Positions 6,842 to 8,253 of a stretch of 8,253 bases of DNA are shown one piece after another (position 1 is the stretch's first letter; each line of letters starts with the position of its first letter). A program made the translations under genes and the position numbers. The stretch comes from Candidatus Aegiribacteria sp. (lineage in GTDB: Bacteria; Fermentibacterota; Fermentibacteria; Fermentibacterales; Fermentibacteraceae), in assembly GCA_021107345.1 (NCBI GenBank), contig JAIOSX010000276.1:1-8253 (forward strand), given 5' to 3'. The notes under the pieces are model-generated. The model did not search any database and was not told where the DNA came from. It was given only the letters and a program-made list of their open reading frames with translations.

Positions 6842-6852
6842 AGTATCAGATT
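6828..6852. promoter_or_regulatory. Perfect 9-bp dyad over the TPR gene -10 box (candidate operator)
   Basis: AATCTGATA (6828-6836) and TATCAGATT (6844-6852) are exact reverse complements around a 7-nt centre. The dyad spans the predicted -10 box and transcript start, the position of a repressor operator. In a read-through mRNA it could also form an AT-rich hairpin about 20 nt upstream of the start codon. The half-sites differ from those upstream of the kinase, so a shared regulator is not indicated. Confidence 0.5.
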
Positions 6853-6872
6853 CGGAGCCGGATTGGAAAGCT

Positions 6873-8216
6873 ATGGGAAAGGGAACAGTCAATAATTCTG
6901 ATATTGAGGTTCTTGAACAGGAACTTTCTGAAGCTTCCGGAAAAGAAAAAATCATCATATTGAACAAACTGTCAGAATTATTCCATTTATCAAACCCCGT
7001 GAAGTCAGCTGAATACTGCAAAGAGTGTCTTGATCTTCTTGAAGATTATCCTGATAAAATTCTTGAATCCAAACTCCTGGGAGACATATGCTGGTCATAC
7101 CAGAACAGCGGTAAATATCGGGAAGCTATGGAATACGGCTTCAAACGGCTCAATCTGGCTGTTGAGCTGAAGAACAGAAAAGAAGAAGCCTCTTCATACA
7201 GTAGAATCGGAATTGTCTACTGGAGGCTCGCATGCTATGAAGACGCCCTCAATTACCACCTCAAGGCGCTCAGCCTATTTGAAGATCTGGATGATAGGAA
7301 TGGTCTTGCGGGAACGTATACCAACATCGGTATCCTGTACTTCGATATGGAAAATTATGATAGAGCCATTGAGTATTGCAATAAAGTATTTGAAGTACTG
7401 GGTGATGTCCATGATGATAAGAGCATTCTCCATATAAGCAACGCTTTAAATAATATAGGGGCTATTCATGAAGTACTCGGGAATTTCAAAGAAGCGTTGA
7501 AATGTCACCGTGAGTCTCTCAGAATCAGGGAAGAGCAGAATGACAGGAAGGGGATATCCCAATCAATCATCAATATCGGCATTTCTCTTGAAGGTCTTGG
7601 AAAGCATCAGAAGGCGCTGGATAATTTCTTCAGATCTCTTGAAATCACAAGGGAGATTGAAAATCAAAAAACAGAAGCTGAAGCACTGCAGAATATAGGA
7701 ATCAGTTGTGCTTCACTGAACAATCTGGAGGAAGCTCTCAGTTACTTCAAGCAGTGTCTGGACATTGCTGAGAAAATCGACGCAAAATGCCTGCTTTGTG
7801 ACAGCCTTAGCTATATATCTTCCACTTATGAAAAAATATCCGAACCAGGAAAAGCTCTTGATTACTTCAAGCGATGCAGATCACTTGAAAAAGAAATATT
7901 CAGTGAAGACAGTAAGAAAAAAATGCTGGAACTTGAAATCAGGCATAATGTTAAAAGCAAAATAAACGAGGCGGAAATAACCAGACAGAAAAATAAGGAG
8001 CTTGCCGAAGCGAATAAAGAACTGAGAAACGCATTGGATAAAGTGAAAACACTGAGCGGGCTTTTACCGATATGCGCCAATTGCAAGAAAATCAGAGAAG
8101 ACGATGGCTACTGGAGACAGCTGGAATCATATTTCATAAAGCATTCAGAAATCCATTTCAGCCATGGTCTTTGCCCTGAATGCCTGAAAAAGCTATATCC
8201 TGAATTGAATGATTAA
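6873..8216 (+). CDS. TPR-repeat signalling protein with coiled coil and four-cysteine C-terminal domain
   Basis: From ATG 6873 the product is 447 residues. Residues about 22-350 form eight tetratricopeptide repeats spaced about 40 residues apart, with typical cores such as TNIGILYFDMENYDRAIEY and NNIGAIHEVLGNFKEALK. This is the long-period TPR form seen in signalling scaffolds. A charged helical segment (about 350-390, LEIRHNVKSKINEAE and KELAEANKEL) looks like the coiled linker that in similar TPR proteins leads to a GGDEF or kinase domain. Here it leads instead to a ~55-residue tail with LLPICANCKKIREDDGYW (Cys401, Cys404), His424/428/431 and GLCPECLKKLYPE (Cys434, Cys437). I recall this CxxC...CxxC tail as a frequent unnamed end of PAS and receiver proteins; it probably binds metal, but its role is unknown. 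No signal peptide or membrane helix. ATG 6771 would add 34 residues without ribosome site or TPR character, across a promoter-like region, so I rejected it. It lies 122 nt after the kinase gene and is its likely partner by proximity only. Confidence 0.85.
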   Translation: MGKGTVNNSDIEVLEQELSEASGKEKIIILNKLSELFHLSNPVKSAEYCKECLDLLEDYPDKILESKLLGDICWSYQNSGKYREAMEYGFKRLNLAVELKNRKEEASSYSRIGIVYWRLACYEDALNYHLKALSLFEDLDDRNGLAGTYTNIGILYFDMENYDRAIEYCNKVFEVLGDVHDDKSILHISNALNNIGAIHEVLGNFKEALKCHRESLRIREEQNDRKGISQSIINIGISLEGLGKHQKALDNFFRSLEITREIENQKTEAEALQNIGISCASLNNLEEALSYFKQCLDIAEKIDAKCLLCDSLSYISSTYEKISEPGKALDYFKRCRSLEKEIFSEDSKKKMLELEIRHNVKSKINEAEITRQKNKELAEANKELRNALDKVKTLSGLLPICANCKKIREDDGYWRQLESYFIKHSEIHFSHGLCPECLKKLYPELND

Positions 8217-8253
8217 TGAACCTATCCCATTACCGATCTACAACCGTTATCCG

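Noticed and set aside
6771..6872. 34-residue N-terminal extension of the TPR protein (MNRKCSPC...)
   Set aside because: No ribosome site, composition unlike the rest, and it crosses a promoter-like element with a perfect dyad; ATG 6873 is preferred.
1..8253. tRNA, rRNA, CRISPR array, transposase, defence or secondary-metabolite genes
   Set aside because: Looked for on both strands and not seen; no regularly spaced repeats, no cloverleaf-like segment and no transposase motif in any long frame.

Overview
The window carries five protein-coding genes and no recognisable RNA gene, CRISPR array or transposase. Base composition is moderate. The secreted protein at 860-2155 ends in a Por-type (type IX) secretion sorting domain, a tail typical of the Bacteroidetes/FCB superphylum and of related candidate phyla such as Fermentibacteria, Cloacimonetes and Eisenbacteria. 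The promoter-like boxes I see fit the ordinary TTGACA/TATAAT consensus rather than the Bacteroidetes TAnnTTTG type. My best guess is therefore an uncultured FCB-group bacterium outside Bacteroidetes proper; this is inference from a few genes.

Layout. (i) 1-446, minus strand: the N-terminal third of a UMF1/Atg22-like MFS transporter that runs off the left edge and has no ATG, GTG or TTG start in frame. (ii) 447-859: a gene-free divergent intergenic region. (iii) 860-2155, plus: an exported protein with repeated propeller-like segments and a C-terminal sorting domain. (iv) 2156-2399: an intergenic region dominated by a perfect 18-bp hairpin that is either a terminator or a REP-like palindrome. 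(v) 2400-4052, plus: ATP-dependent phosphoenolpyruvate carboxykinase (pckA), with all the main active-site motifs present. (vi) 4053-4209: an intergenic region with a good sigma70-like promoter whose -10 box is covered by an inverted repeat. (vii) 4210-6750, plus: a soluble GAF-PAS-PAS-HisKA-HATPase-REC hybrid histidine kinase. (viii) 6751-6872: a gap with a second promoter-like element, again with a perfect dyad over its -10 box. (ix) 6873-8216, plus: a protein of eight TPRs, a coiled coil and a short four-cysteine C-terminal domain.

How the genes relate. The transporter, the secreted protein and pckA look like independent transcription units with housekeeping or surface roles. The kinase and the TPR/Cys4 protein are adjacent, on the same strand, and both look like cytoplasmic signalling proteins without a DNA-binding output. 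I infer that they may form one signalling module in which the TPR protein is a partner or output of the kinase. The most interesting items are the TPR/coiled-coil/Cys4 architecture and the two dyads that each sit on the -10 region of a signalling gene. No clearly new defence or mobile system is visible.
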